DNA of 64,000 nucleotides from Prostheceraeus crozeri (GCA_907163375.1 CAJQUW010008587.1:419525-483524); one strand, 5' to 3'; positions 23,320 through 35,941 are shown, counted from the stretch's first letter. Program-made: numbers and translations. The notes: generated by a model from the sequence alone, not told the origin.

Positions 23320-24758
23320 CCATCGTGGCCATTGAATTAAGGCACCTCCTATATATTTAGAATTTCTATTGAAAGCAAGATGGTAACTGTATAAACAATT
23401 TAATCATCTATTGTAAAAGTTAGACAACAACATACGAGCATGAATTAGGCACTATAATGTTGTCATTAGCAATCAAATGTTGTCATTTAAGCTCACTTCA
23501 ATATTTCGTTGGATATCCCTTGTTTTGAATCACTTTCTTCAAACGATGAGGCATACTGTTGACAAGTGATCTGCAGTATTCGGGACTTATTTCGGTAGTC
23601 CATACCAGCTTGATTGTGTCGATCAGCTGAGCTCGAGATGTTGGTCGATGAGAAGCGACTTTTGATTTGATTACACACCAACAATTTTCAATAACATTCA
23701 GATCTGGAGAATTGGAGGGACAGTCCTCCAATAGGGTAATGTTATTCCGACAAAACCACTCCTTTCTCTTTTTGGAAACGTGACATGGGGCCGAATCTTG
23801 CTGCATGATGGTGGTATTTAATATTGTCATGTGCATCAGCAGTTTCTCTTCAACCATAGTAATGTAGCATGATGAATTGACTTTCTGACCTTAGGGAATG
23901 ATGGTAAGAGGTCCTCTACCCGATGACGCGATTCCACCCCAAACCATCACATTAAGGGGATGCTTCGTAGTTTTTATCGTGTATTTGGGATTGTACCGTT
24001 TGCCAGATGGACGTCTGATGTAGTTTGTGCCACAATTCCTTACCTGTTGAAAAGTACTCTCATCTGTAAACAGAACTCGTTCCCACCATGCTGCATCTTT
24101 GTTCTTGTATCGGTGACAGAAACGCAAGCGCATTTTCCTCTGCTTTTCAGTCAACATTGGCTTTTTTGCTGGTCTTCTGGCGGGTAGGCTTAAAGTCGAC
24201 GATAATCTTCTTCGAATGGTTCGATCACTGACATTAATGCCCATCTGTGAAGCTTGTCGTGCAATTGACTGAGACGATTCATCAGGCTTTCGTAAAACTA
24301 TTGATTTGAACTTCCTATCATCACGATATGTGGTTTTTTGACACCTTTGCAGTTTTTTCGATTTCCTGATGGGTGTTTGAGTGAATTTTGAACAGCACAT
24401 CTCGAAATATTTAATTTTCTGGCTATCGCGGCTTGAGAATAACCTTCTGAATGAAATGCAGCAATTCTACCTCTATTGAAGTCGCTCGTATCTCTCCGGC
24501 GTCCAATCGTTTCAAACTGGAGCAATTCAGACTGCTTCACATACGGTGACTCACTAGACATATTCCTTCACTTGTAAAGTTTTCCCACGGTAACATCACT
24601 ATGATATGATTTCCTATTGGCTCAAGCAATGCTTCGCCTCAAGTTAAGATAAGTTGATAATGGGAACCGCAATCAGGTGACTAGAAATTTTCTGGCATTG
24701 CACTTTGTTGACATCATCGCAAAATAACCAGGGTGCCTTAATTCAATGGCCACGATGG
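23320..24758 (-). mobile_element. Tc1-like DNA transposon, DD35E spacing, 1439 bp
   Basis: Perfect 27 bp inverted repeats (CCATCGTGGCCATTGAATTA and onward; 23320-23346 and 24732-24758) are flanked by TA on both sides (23318-23319, 24759-24760). The transposase runs on the minus strand. The ends are perfect while the gene is broken, so this is a recently moved but defective copy or one mobilised in trans. Confidence 0.92.
23498..24561 (-). pseudogene. Tc1 transposase, DD35E type, broken
   Basis: Reading on the minus strand from 24561, the N-terminal part has a helix-turn-helix (DFNRGRIAAFHSEGYSQAAI, then ARKLNISRCAVQNSL). A frame change in 24298-24400 leads to the second DNA-binding half (SDRTIRRRLSS) and the first catalytic Asp in LFTDESTFQQ. 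An in-frame stop follows IIP near 23885. The last part carries QQDSAPCHVSK with the second Asp and SPDLNVIENCW with the Glu. I count 35 residues between Asp and Glu, one more than the usual Tc1 spacing of 34, because of an extra residue in LLEDCPSNSPD; that is the spacing of the DD35E (Traveler) group. Ends at GYPTKY, 23498. Two lesions as read. Confidence 0.88.
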
Positions 24759-24760
24759 TA

Positions 24761-26373
24761 GAAAAGCCGCTATAGTCATCATTCATTTGTAGTGTCAATC
24801 GCCATCATTCAGTCAGCTGTGAAGCTAATACTTGGCAGCTTTAATGTCCAAGTAAATAAGATTATGAACTACTTACATGTGACAAGAGGCGAAAATAAGA
24901 TTGATAGACGGTGTGGTTCTTTACTCGGTCATATATAATGCTAGAAGACGCAGTCTTAACTATTTTTTCCTCGGATTCACGGAGGATTTCGCGTTCCCTA
25001 ACTGCGGTTTCATGCTAGTTACATGAGGCATCAAGTTATGTAAATGTTTCGGCTACAATCTTAAATCCTGCGAAAATAAGATCTGGACTTCATGAGACAA
25101 CAAAGTTATTCATTACTAGTCATGATAAAGTAAATTGTTAGTTCATAGTTGCAATTCTGTTATCATCCAATCAATGTTCCTAAATTCATGGAAAACAAGC
25201 GTCACGACATTCTTTCTTGATTAATTTTTGTCTTTAGATCGCGTGCAATTCTGAACATTTAGCATTTTGATCTTAAATCTTGTACAAAATTTCCTTACCT
25301 TTTTTAAGTGATGTTGAGAAACGTTAATGTAGATTACTATGGGCGCAGCCTAAGGCGCCATGGTAGATTGAGGTGCAAGAGATTATAGCAACAGAATCAG
25401 CACAGACGTATGTACGGCAGCATGTGTATTTTGAGATTTAGTCATTCGAGGGTAACGGCGAAGTTCGCCGAATGCAACCATTGATGCTGTTAAACATCTG
25501 GCGACGATCGTTTCGATATTGTTAATTGTCCGATTGTCAGATTATGTATGTCTAATTGAAAGGTATAATTACTGATTTGTTTTATTCGTTTATTCATTAA
25601 ATTGCAATTGGAATCGCATTTTCTGATTCTCTTATTGTTTGTATGTTATTTATATGTTGAATACAGTATTCGGTACATCATTTGTTCTTTTTTCTTCAAC
25701 ACCTATTTTGGTTACAAGTGAATAGGAATATCTGTGGAGGCCTCTTCCTCCACAGTTGCAATCCTTGCCAATCTAGCAAAAAATAAGTGGATAGAAGATT
25801 GATGGAAGAACCAATCTGTATTTATAAAAACGTCTTCAAGATCTCTTCAAACTATTTCGGCTATCAAGACTGTAGCCAGTGATAAAGCGACTAACATTTT
25901 TTAAAACTTTTGAATGAAGAAATGATTTTCTTGTCCTCTTTGAGTTAGGCAATGATTTTGATATCCGAAATATTTTGAAAGGTCTTGCAAACATTCTTCG
26001 AAATAACCAACTGATCACAACCTGGTAGTCCTATAATAACCATCTTATGAAATTTATAATGTGGCCTACAGCCAAGACAGGTAGAACTTCAAGTAACGTG
26101 CTTTCATCTGACCGAATGGAAGATCAAAAATCACAGCTTTGAATGTGGGTAACCATTTAAACTTCGGCATTTTGCAAATTCGTGGAAAGCCTCGGTAAAT
26201 TCTGTAATTGAGTTGTCTCAGCAATTGAATGTCTAGAGCAGTGGCTCCCAACAGGGGTAATCTGCCAATTTTCTCGGGGTATGGGAACACCCCTCGCAAT
26301 TTATGCAGATCTTATACGTTTCTGTAGGATGATCGCAATTGTGGCGATTTAGTCATGTAGGCCTACATGGAAT
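24761..26373. other. non-coding stretch
   Basis: No exon recognised. GTTATGTAAA at about 25033 resembles a PAR-bZIP site but single matches are expected by chance. At 26231-26238 GTCTAGAG precedes CAGTGGCTCCCAAC, which looks like the terminus of a hAT-type element; I found no matching far end or repeated flank. Confidence 0.35.
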
Positions 26374-26448
26374 CGCATCTAAACACGGAACAACATGTGT
26401 AACACGTGTAATTCTTCCCTGTTCCATGTTGTTCCGTGTTTAGATGCG
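26374..26448. repeat. perfect 24 bp hairpin with 27 nt loop
   Basis: CGCATCTAAACACGGAACAA and four more bases at 26374-26397 are exactly complementary to 26425-26448. The loop contains a smaller palindrome, TAACACGTGTAA reduced to its core ACACGTGT. The arms partly extend outward (GGAAT to the left, ATTCC after a short insertion to the right, near 26459). It could be a small MITE or a hairpin transcript; nothing shows expression. Confidence 0.75.
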
Positions 26449-28527
26449 AAAATACACGATTCCATAGCGAAGAGGGATGCACGATTTAATTAGCTGACTG
26501 AGCAAGCAACACGAACACACTGAGAGTGTGAACAATACGTGACACTGTCTTGTTCTGTCATGATTGAATGCAAGAACCGTGGTTAGATCGTTCCCTCCAC
26601 AAGTCAATAAAGAAGCAAAAACTCGCCGCCTACTTCACAAGTCAAGTCAAAGTCTAAGATGCAGTTCTAAACGATTTGTAGGCCCTGCAGTTGCAATTCG
26701 TTTTATTGTACCTATACCCTACTCGTTTTTTATTTTTCGTTCATATTAATGAGCCTGGCTAGCTACTTGAAGCAAATAAATTAGTCCGATTAATCATTCC
26801 AACTTCTGTTTTAAATTGCATATTTTTGCGGTGTTCAAGTGGCATCGTTGTTTCTATCAACAGGATTGAAACTATTGAAATAATGAAAAAAATTGAAATA
26901 ATATAGATACTTAATAATTTGATAGCGAATTACGTGGGGATAATGATCAAGACAATTTCAAAGAACAATATGAGTAATCATGGTTAGGAACTGGTCTGAT
27001 TGATCTTTGCAGCTGAATGTAAGGTCTGCCTTGTGTTTTAACATGAATTGGTAAATAGTGTTTGAAGTGTGGTAAATTACCGGTAATTTACCGGTAAGAT
27101 TGAAATAAATAACCGGTAAATTATCGAAACACAAATGATCATTTTTCGGGGTTTCCTCATTATATTTTGCTATGACAAAATTTCCAATACACTCACAATT
27201 CTCAGGCAGCCTATGATAAAGAAGTTAGAATTTCTTAAAATTACTAAATCATATTTGTATCTAACCTATGAATGTATTCAACCAGGTGAGTATGAATAAT
27301 TTGATGTTAATAGTTATACCCACAGCTAGCATTAGACCGATTTTTCTTCTGTTTAACTAGAAAGGAAGCATAGGAACATGCAAAGTTAATAAAATGGCAC
27401 AATCTGCTGACATTACCATAGCAATCGAACAAAGCAGCCAGTTTGACATTAAATACGCTTAAGTTGTGCGAAGCTTATGACTGTTATCAACATAGAAATA
27501 GATTGTTTAACTGAAGTTGGCTAGAATGGAAATTGACTCAAGGTCGCGGCACAGCCGGGGGAACTAAGTTGGGGCATGAATGACAAATGAAAAGCTTAGA
27601 ATTGCACATGTGACTGATTCTAACCCAATGATACAGCCGTTGACAGGTGTATCTAAGTGAAAATACGTGCGATATATGTGCCACTATTGTGTATTGCATG
27701 AAGCTTGACCTCCGTTCTAGAGGTTTTATTGTTGTCGATTTCTATGGTTATCAACCATAGACACAGTCGATGTCAAGTTCTACAGAGAAGTTTGTGAGCG
27801 TTTTTTCGTGCGCCTGCTAACCTTTTTAATAATGATCGGATGGCCCAACATTATCGAGAAAACTTTTACACAATGATTTGTATTCTTCGATGTGGAAGGA
27901 ATCGTGACGATCGGAGCATTTTGAAGGAATTCACAGGACGTTGCAAGCGACGCACGAATATTTTTCCTATCTATGCAAGATATTAAAGATTTGTTTTGAC
28001 CACTTAGTAAGTTCTTGGATGTACCATTGCTTTGAATCAGTTTGCACTTCTAGCAAAGTGATGCGCTTAAGCAATCTAATTATGTGGTTATGCCATTCAC
28101 TTTGCCATCACCAACCCGTAGCAGCACAAAAGAATGCCTGAATTTATCAAATTCCACGCTAGTTGCTATCTCTTCAACACGCATTTACAATCTTCTAATT
28201 CTGGTCTCATTTGTTGAGACGATCACTATTGTTCTCTTATCAATGCCTTTATGCACCTTTATGATGATTGTAGCCTGCGCGCGTATTGTCAAATTTTACC
28301 AGGTGCCTACAATAGGGACGATATCTGCATATTCTATCCATTGATGATCTCTTTCTCTCTCATATTATGATGAACTCGACCATATTAGGCAGTCTGCGTT
28401 TCGAAATAAAAATTAATGAAATTCCGATAGAAAAAACCCAAAGCTTACGATATACACATGCACGTGTCTTTATCCATGAAAAATTGTGTAAGACTTTTGT
28501 AGCAACAATTTTTCAGTAAATCTAATT
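26449..28527. other. non-coding stretch
   Basis: A cluster of TTACCGGTAA words sits at 27071-27120 (three ACCGGTAA copies in about 50 bp). A perfect 8 bp hairpin CTATGGTT/AACCATAG lies near 27745. The hydrophobic open frame at 28084-28344 has no splice or start context and I do not call it. Confidence 0.35.
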
Positions 28528-28983
28528 ACACTAGGTGACATGCCACGCGTGATTCACGGGTAATTACGGAACAGCCCAAACATCCGTTTGGGACATTCTA
28601 TTCTTCTACCCGCGTACATACGCGCTGCACTAAGAGTCAGAAATCACTTGATCTGATGCTGTTAAAACATGGGAAATGTTTATGAATATGCGCGGGCGAG
28701 CGTTTATAGTTTGCGCGTCGCCTACGGTCGTCTGCGCTGCCGCTTGAACCATGGATGAACCGCTAAGCATGTTCTGTCTTTCCTGAACATGAAATTGAGG
28801 TCCTATCACATTGTTTAGCCTGTGATACATGCAGACACATGAGACGCAAATCTATATAACAGGACTGCCAACTATAACTTATAACCAATATCCCGCATAG
28901 CCACGGATGTTTAGGGTCATGTGTAATTACGCGTGGTTCACGCGTGAATTACGCGTGATTGAGCGTGGCATGTCACCTAGTGT
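28528..28983. mobile_element. MITE with CACTA-like ends, 456 bp
   Basis: Perfect 21 bp inverted repeats, ACACTAGGTGACATGCCACG plus one base, bound the element. Inside each end the word ACGCGTGA/TTACGCG recurs several times (for example TTCACGCGTGAATTACGCGT near the right end). It has no coding capacity. The CACTA ends suggest an EnSpm/CACTA relative, but I see no 3 bp target duplication at the expected places, so the superfamily is uncertain. Confidence 0.7.
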
Positions 28984-30593
28984 GCTATCTCATTTCCTAA
29001 ATAATTGCATTACTCCTAAATAATTGCATTACAAAATATCACTTCTAATATAAATATTTCACTGATATTATACCAAATATGAACAGGAGCGTAACAGCAA
29101 AAACGTAATGGGTGGAACAATGTGACAGATCAAGTCTATTCTAAATCCAATGTGACTAATGATTGACTAAATCCGATGAATTTGGAAACATTGGAAAATG
29201 TGGGGGGGGGAGAATAGAAGTACCGTCTATGCCATGAAATCATGTGTAATCTATGACGATAATTATGCGCAATTATTTAATACATAGCAAGTCATGTGAC
29301 ACCACATGGGCCAATCCAGCTATACGTAGCTAAACGACATCTGTCAAGTAAAAAAATTTGACGAGTAATCCCTTTGAATGAAATGGTAACATTGCACTAC
29401 TTTTCCTTCCCTTTTTAGTAATGTATAAAATTACTACATTAATTTGTCTATTTCATGAAATGTTGTGTAATTTATGAAGTGATGGTATGTGCACTTAACT
29501 GCTTGAGTCCCGTAATCGAATTTCTCATTCGCTCAGACATGCATAATAATAATAATAAGCACTATATTGAAGAAATGAAAATCAGAAACGAGCATCCAAT
29601 CCCCCAGCTGCTGAGTAAACAATAGGACAATAGCACTGTGATGACAGTGCACATCATGGGGGCAATTCCACGGTGAAGTGGACACTGAAGGTAAATTTCT
29701 TTTCCTAGAATACCATTCTGAATTTTGCTGTAGTGGAAAGTAGACACTTTAGACTTCCTCAATGCAAATATGAAAATTAAAATTCAATATTCCATGCCTA
29801 AATTTTTCAGTTTGAATTAGCACTTCCTTGATATCTTAAATACTTGGAAAGTAATGCAAATTTTTGCTTAGAGTTCTTACATGGAGACAAGATCCAGTGA
29901 TATGAAATTCTACTAAAAATGTTACCTAGTTTGCTATTAAGCAACACATTTTTATCTGAATTTTCGATTGCCTGATAGGCTCTTCAAAACGGCATGAACA
30001 ATAACGAATATATCATTAGGTTACCCCGAACAATTTAATGTGAAATAATTGTATTGTGACATGACTTACAACAACAGAACAGTATTCTATTTTGTGAAGT
30101 ACGGCAGTGATATGCCAAATCGAAATACTGCATACATTTGTATAATAACGAATAGTTTGCATAAAAGTGAGCAGCATGAAAGGTTGCACCCTTACGCTAT
30201 GGGCGTAACGGAAATTGAAACTTTTGAATCGATGGAATCAATTCTGGTGTGTTTAACAGAACAAGAAGCCAGTCGCTTACAAAACCACTTCTCGATAATT
30301 TTCTACACTGTACGTGTATTCCCACTGAGAACGTCAGGAAAATGGTTATCCCGCATGTATTGCTGAATTAACTGGAACCTCTAAACCCTAACAATGTGAA
30401 CGATGGATGGAGCAAGTATGAAGCTGGTATGAGGAAGGAAAAAATTACCTTAAGTTGCATGGACCTAAAGGAAACTATAAAGAAAGAAACAACAGCATTT
30501 ATTCAACATCATCTCAGAAAACGTGCTCGAGAAACGGCCTGTAGAGATGACATAATTAAAGACATGACGGATAATGCATTTTATAGCCTACGA
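28984..30593. other. non-coding stretch with two unassigned open frames
   Basis: A G-run word at 29201-29225 (GGGGGGGGAGAATAGAAGTA) recurs in similar form at 32922-32946, so part of this is probably an unnamed dispersed repeat. Two adjacent open frames, 30049-30366 and 30396-30608, look protein-like in composition (the second ends DMTDNAFYSLRQGAA, running into a foldback element) but match nothing I know. Confidence 0.3.
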
Positions 30594-31443
30594 CAGGGTG
30601 CGGCATGAAAACCGTGACTAAATTTTAATGTAGCGTAATTTTCTAATTATCCAACAGAAATTGACAAACAAAGTCTCATTTTGAAACAATGCACATCTTT
30701 ATTAACACAATCAACATTAAAATGATTGCATTTGAGGATGAGAGTGTTATGTACATGCAAAGCAGAGGAATTCGAAAGCCAAGAAACTAGATGAAAGGAA
30801 CAACGGCTGAATGGAAAAGCTATAAGCCACTTCCAATTCTTCACTCAAACGATGATCATTATGGCGAAGTTTTTCTGTTACAGATGATCACACAACATCA
30901 AGTGGTGATGACTAGATCAACCATCAGCAATCACGCCTTGTAATAGAACGCCAAAACTTTTTTGTTTTTTTTGTGTTTATTTATATCTATATTTGCCAAT
31001 TTTTCTGGGTTTAGCTTGGACGACATGTACGTGGAATAGATGTGGAGAATTTGGAAGAAATAAAACAGAAAAACATAAAAGTTTTGGCGTTCTATTACAA
31101 ATCATGATTGCTGAAGGTCGATCCAGTCATCACCACTTGATGTTGTGTGATTATCTGTAACAGATAGAGTTCGACTTGATGACCATCGTTTAAGTGATGA
31201 ATTGGAAGTGGCTTATAGCTTTTCCATTCAGTCGTTATTCTTTTCATCTAGTTTCTTGGCTTTCGAATTCCTCTGCTTTGCATGTACATAACACTCTCAT
31301 CCTCAAATGCAATCATTTTAATGTTGATTGTGTTAATAAAGATGTGCATTGTTTCAAAATGAGACCTTGTTTGTCAATTTCTGCTGGATAATTAGAAATT
31401 ATGTCACATTAAAATTTAGTCATGTTTTTTATGCCGCACCCTG
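30594..31443. mobile_element. foldback element FB2, 850 bp, long inverted arms
   Basis: The ends are CAGGGTGCGGCAT and its complement ATGCCGCACCCTG. Arms of roughly 380 bp (about 30594-30980 and 31062-31443) are near-complements throughout, leaving a loop of about 80 bp. Because both arms keep the same open frame, mirrored peptides appear (WKWLIAFPFSR on both strands); that is a symptom of the palindrome, not a gene. The termini start like the DD41D mariner ends (CAGGGTG) but differ afterwards. No clear target duplication seen. Confidence 0.85.
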
Positions 31444-32167
31444 TATTCAAGTTGACTATGCAGAGAATATACTTGTGTCTGGCAGCGAGAAATTCAAAGT
31501 GCCCATTTGCACCAAAAACAAGTTTCAATATTTGCGATTGTATCCATGCATTCACATACAGGAATTTAAACTTGCAATAGGCTCCATTAATACTGATCAC
31601 GCCAAGCACTCAATTTCTGCCTAGAATTGACTCAATTGCTGTCATACTTGGATAATAAATCAAGTCTTCAAAATCACTCGATTTCATTCTGGTCAGATGG
31701 GACTTCGAGTCAATTTAGAAGCTGGTTCATGCACGGAATGCTCCCCTACATTTTTAAAATTTTCAACGTGGATTAATGGAAATGAAATTTTTTCCGTCTC
31801 TTGGGAAGGGGTGTGGATGACGTAAAAAAGGGTACGTTGATTCTCGTGTTCAAACAAGGCTACAGTAAATTCCGCTGAGGAATTCATAGTATATGCTTTA
31901 GTCAAAAGAGTTCTGTCATTGTCTGAAGAAGATTAGTGCAAACAGTTCTTAGAGGAGCGGAGTACATTTGGATCATTTAGTGATCAAATGTTGCCCCGAA
32001 ATTCATGTAATAAAAAGTGAGCTGCTGGCTACAGCTTGCTAGCCTCGTGGAAGTTCACAATGACCACATTCCTCAATTCAATATTGAAGAAAGTTTTAAG
32101 AAGGATGAATTTGAAATCGGAGACTAAGTAAAAATGTCTTACAATGGAAATGCATACCCGAGACCAT
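31444..32167. other. non-coding stretch
   Basis: No exon, repeat end or RNA gene recognised. Confidence 0.4.
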
Positions 32168-32640
32168 AGAGTAGGGATATACGTATATATAGTGTCGATT
32201 CAAAAAGTATCTGTATACAGTGAGAAGTTTTATATCAAAAGATTCAGTTTTTTACGGAGATTACGTTCCCGTGGTCCAAAACATTATTTGAGCAGCTTTA
32301 AAAAAAGTCAAAATTTTGCCAATTTATATACTATCGAGATGACTCCTCTATATAAGTAGCATGAAACAAGTTGGATATCAAAAGGAATGAATATTTGCTA
32401 ATAAGCATTCTAACTAAGCGGAAATTAAGCTGATTATCAAGGGAATTTCATGATCCGTATTTTGATGAAAGTCTTCATGAAAAAGTCGCGATATCATTCG
32501 TGCTTTCTTGGCTGAAATTTCAAGTTTTTAATTCAATTTTCACCGGTATGATTTTATAATTCACTAAATTCATGTTTCACTTATTGAATCTGAATAGTGA
32601 TGTGAACTCATTTACACCTTTCAAAGTTAATTGAAATATG
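32168..32640 (-). repeat. dispersed repeat R1, inverted third copy
   Basis: The complement of this stretch matches 40360-40850 and 49300-49790 along its length: shared words include TTTTGATATCCAACTTGTTT, TCATCTCG-TAGTATATAAAT and GTATCTGTATACAGT. It is more diverged than those two are from each other, as expected if they arose by the later tandem duplication. It codes for nothing and I cannot assign a class. Confidence 0.7.
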
Positions 32641-35144
32641 AGTGATAGCACAACATCATTGAGAAGTCTTACTTGAACCCTGGGATGAGGGATTGGTCCC
32701 TTGGATACTCAGTAAGAATACAAGATACAGCTGTGCTGTGATCATGAACTTCGTAGAATTGTTGTCTACACTGCAGCTACAGTGAACGGCAAACCAATTG
32801 TTGTGAATTTTCTATAAACCAGAGGAGTTTTACACACTCAGCGCTTAGTGAGACTGCAGTTAGGAGCAAGACAAGATCTCTAACGATGCAACACTCGCGG
32901 GTGTCAGCAACAAAAATGTGAGGGGCGGGGAAAGAATAGAAGTACCGCAGAGACAAGTTAAAGGTGAAGTTCGATCGAATTTTTGACTTTGTCTCAATAT
33001 TTTCTGTCTTCGCCTGGTTTGATCGGTCGTCACACCTCTAGCGTCGCTTGCGCCCTGCAGTCGAAAACAGAATTGCTGATGACGTCATCACGGACAGGCA
33101 TAATATGCAAGATATATTCATTCGCTACTGGGTGCATGGAGAGCACAAAACCTACAGCTAGGCAATGATTTTTATAATGTGCTTTAATCAGCGGGTCGTA
33201 AGTAGTCACATGCTCATCGTCGGTCGATATTCGACCACCACTATGGTGCACTGTTGTTCTTCTAAACAATTAACAACCTACAACAATATCAACAATATGG
33301 ATTCCCATCAGACAAGAAAATGCATTTATTTGATGCGTACTTTTATAATATTTGTTGACATTCAATCATATTGACTTAATTTTCAGCGCCTACCGCATCA
33401 CTTCATACACGAGAATGTAATTATTACTTAACTTACTTGTTTTATCCGCTTAGCATCATTTTCTCATCTTTTGGACGATTATTCTTCGAGAATTTATAGT
33501 CCAATTATTCATAAACATCTTTATCCATATTTTTCCTGAAAACCTGTGGATATTTGATTGATTGATATAAACTCACATACACATATCTGCCAATCCGCCG
33601 AAGACTTTGCAGGAGGCTATGTCGATGAGCAATGTAGCTGATCCATCACTCTCAATGAATTAGATTTAATTAAATTAATGTTGAAAATTAATTTCATTCT
33701 TTTTTTTAATTTGGACATTTCAATGATGCGTGTAATATACCTCGGTCACTCATTTATGTATTGTGTGAGGATCAGGGAGTTCCGCTCGAGGCAGGTCAAT
33801 CCATAGGTCAATCAAGCTTCCCTATGAGACAAGACAGTGTCAACGTAATCTCGGCATGTACGTTGCGCCAATCTCTCTCAATAAAGAGTGTGTCCGCGAT
33901 GACGTAGTCACGAAACTTCTCAGCGCTTCAACAGCGATGAAATTATGTGGCGAACACGGATCAGGGATGCAGCTAGTATTGATTGAGCGAATGAAAGCAA
34001 TGAACTTGGCCGAACTACTCCTTTAGATTAGATTTAATCTCTCAAGCAATGTTGAAGTCAGGCATGATCAGCATCTCTCAAAGTGTGTGAAGTTAGCGGA
34101 ACCATCTTTACCTTTAAACTTTAATTTCTTGATGATGATGGCGAATTTGTGTAATCTGAACCCAGATTCGTGATCAGGACGCTGAAATTGATAAAGTTAA
34201 TTAAAGGTGTTTGGAAGAGAATCTCGTTGCAAAAAATGGTTCCGTTGGGTAGCGCCATAACTTCTCACACGTACGTGAATATGTTGCGATATTGCCGTTT
34301 TTAACTACATTGTTCCAAAAAATGAAGCATGTGATCAACGCAAAAAATTGGATCAGGTAGTTAGTTACAAAATATAACTCAAATGAAGAGATTGAATATT
34401 CTGATCAGAATTAGCACGCATAGTCAAGACAGCTCCGAATGGTTGCTGCATTTATTGACTAGGCATGCTCCCAAAAGGCAAGAATGATGTATTTGTGTCT
34501 AAACACCGAAAAGCAGCTAATTGGGACAAACAACCTGACCTTTGAGCTCATTTACTGACTTTGCTCACTTTCGCAGTGAATTTACCTTTGTACACAAAAT
34601 GGTAGCCTACATATTGACCGCATTCCAATAACGAATATCCTTTCTTCATATACTTATCAAGCCTAGGTCACATGGTAGTAGGCTTATGTGACTTTTTACG
34701 CATACGCATGTATTTTCCTGAGCAGACAAGCTTACTTCAATCAATGAACTCAATGCATAATATAATAATAATAACTCAATGTGTATTTAGCAAGAATGTA
34801 GAGTATAGCTGCCCGTTAAGTCTTAGGGTTGACCCGCTCCATGGTTGAACCCTTAATAAGTCTCCCAGACTCAGAGCAAACGCTCGTACTCCAATTTTTT
34901 AATTTTGATTCATTGAATATTTTGCAGTGCATGCGGAGAAAGTTTCGATGACGACAATCATTTTACAAGGTATGTCTCGCAGGGACATTGGCTTTGTATT
35001 TTGAATTGATCCGGGCATCAAAAACAGTGTTTCAAGGTACCTTTTACAGTTTTACTTCATAATTGTTGCGAAGAAAATAGTAAGTTTCATGCATTCTCCG
35101 CTTTATAAAATATTCAAAGCATCATAATTAAGAAATATGATTAC
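32641..35144. other. non-coding stretch
   Basis: Contains a perfect CRE palindrome TGACGTCA at 33080-33087. The minus-strand open frame at 33030-33269 (ending CRAQATLEV) is not recognisable. Nothing else supported. Confidence 0.35.
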
Positions 35145-35335
35145 CAATGCAGTGCTCTTGTGGTGGAGTGCTCGTTCTGAGTCCGGGAGACATGAGCTCA
35201 TCGTCTGGCAAGACCTAAGAATTTTACAGAAGGATATACACTGTGTTCCTGGTAAGCTTTCACAACGAAAGAAAAAGATGGTAATAAATGTATTCGATCA
35301 CGTGGAAGACATGGCTTCCGAGTATATATAAAATA
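35145..35335 (+). mobile_element. SINE, tRNA-derived, diverged copy
   Basis: GTGGTGGAGTGCTCG, GTCCGGGAGAC and CAAGACCTAAGA line up in order with the SINE at 47566, as does the downstream CACGTGGAAGACATGGCTTC. The B box is degraded here. It is an older copy of the same family. Confidence 0.6.
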
Positions 35336-35941
35336 CTTATTTTTAAATAGAAGAAATTTGAAATGTATTTAAAATTCACGTGCAAAGTACCGACACGTTT
35401 TGAGAGCAATTTGTGAAGATGCCACAGTCGCGACTACTTATGACGTTTGTAAGTAGAATGAGCATATTACCTAAAAACTGCATCACCTGAATTTACCACA
35501 ATTATATCAAAAAATCAGTTAGAGAAGCCTGTAAGCCATAAACGTTTTAAATGCTCGAGAATGACATGAAAGATTGATAAACGCATTTTTGGAGAATCAG
35601 AATAGGCCCTATTGCAGCAATTTTACCAGCCAGATTAGCCGAAAGAAAAGTTGGGGAAAATAATAGCCGTGGAATTTGCTGTTCTTTAGTTAACTTTAGT
35701 TCTTAAGGAGCTTTAGTCGTCAGTGAATTAAGATTCGGCTGAGGATGCGGATAACCTGGATAGATCGTAAGTCAACCTGTGCTACATTCATTCAATTCAA
35801 AATGCACTCTTGGAAATCCTCATTAATAAATTAACACTACTTCTATAGCTTTGAAAAGCTTGTTTGAGATCTATATGTTAAATCACATTATTGAACATAA
35901 TTGCCAGTTGGTTATGTCGTAAATGTAATGTAAAAAATTCC
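35336..35941. other. non-coding stretch
   Basis: Nothing recognised. Confidence 0.4.

Noticed and set aside
26239-26300. hAT element starting CAGTGGCTCCCAAC after GTCTAGAG
   Set aside because: No second terminus and no second GTCTAGAG found nearby, so I mention it only as a possible solo end.
28084-28344. Hydrophobic, membrane-like 86-residue open frame
   Set aside because: AT-rich DNA easily encodes hydrophobic runs; there is no start context or homology.
30049-30608. Two neighbouring open frames as a possible gene
   Set aside because: Frames are separated by stops, the second runs into the end of FB2, and neither shows a motif; left as unassigned.
30647-31391. Two similar 65-residue proteins on opposite strands
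   Set aside because: They are the two arms of foldback element FB2, giving mirrored peptides; not genes.
33030-33269. Minus-strand open frame with protein-like composition
   Set aside because: No recognisable domain, no splice signals, and short enough to be chance.
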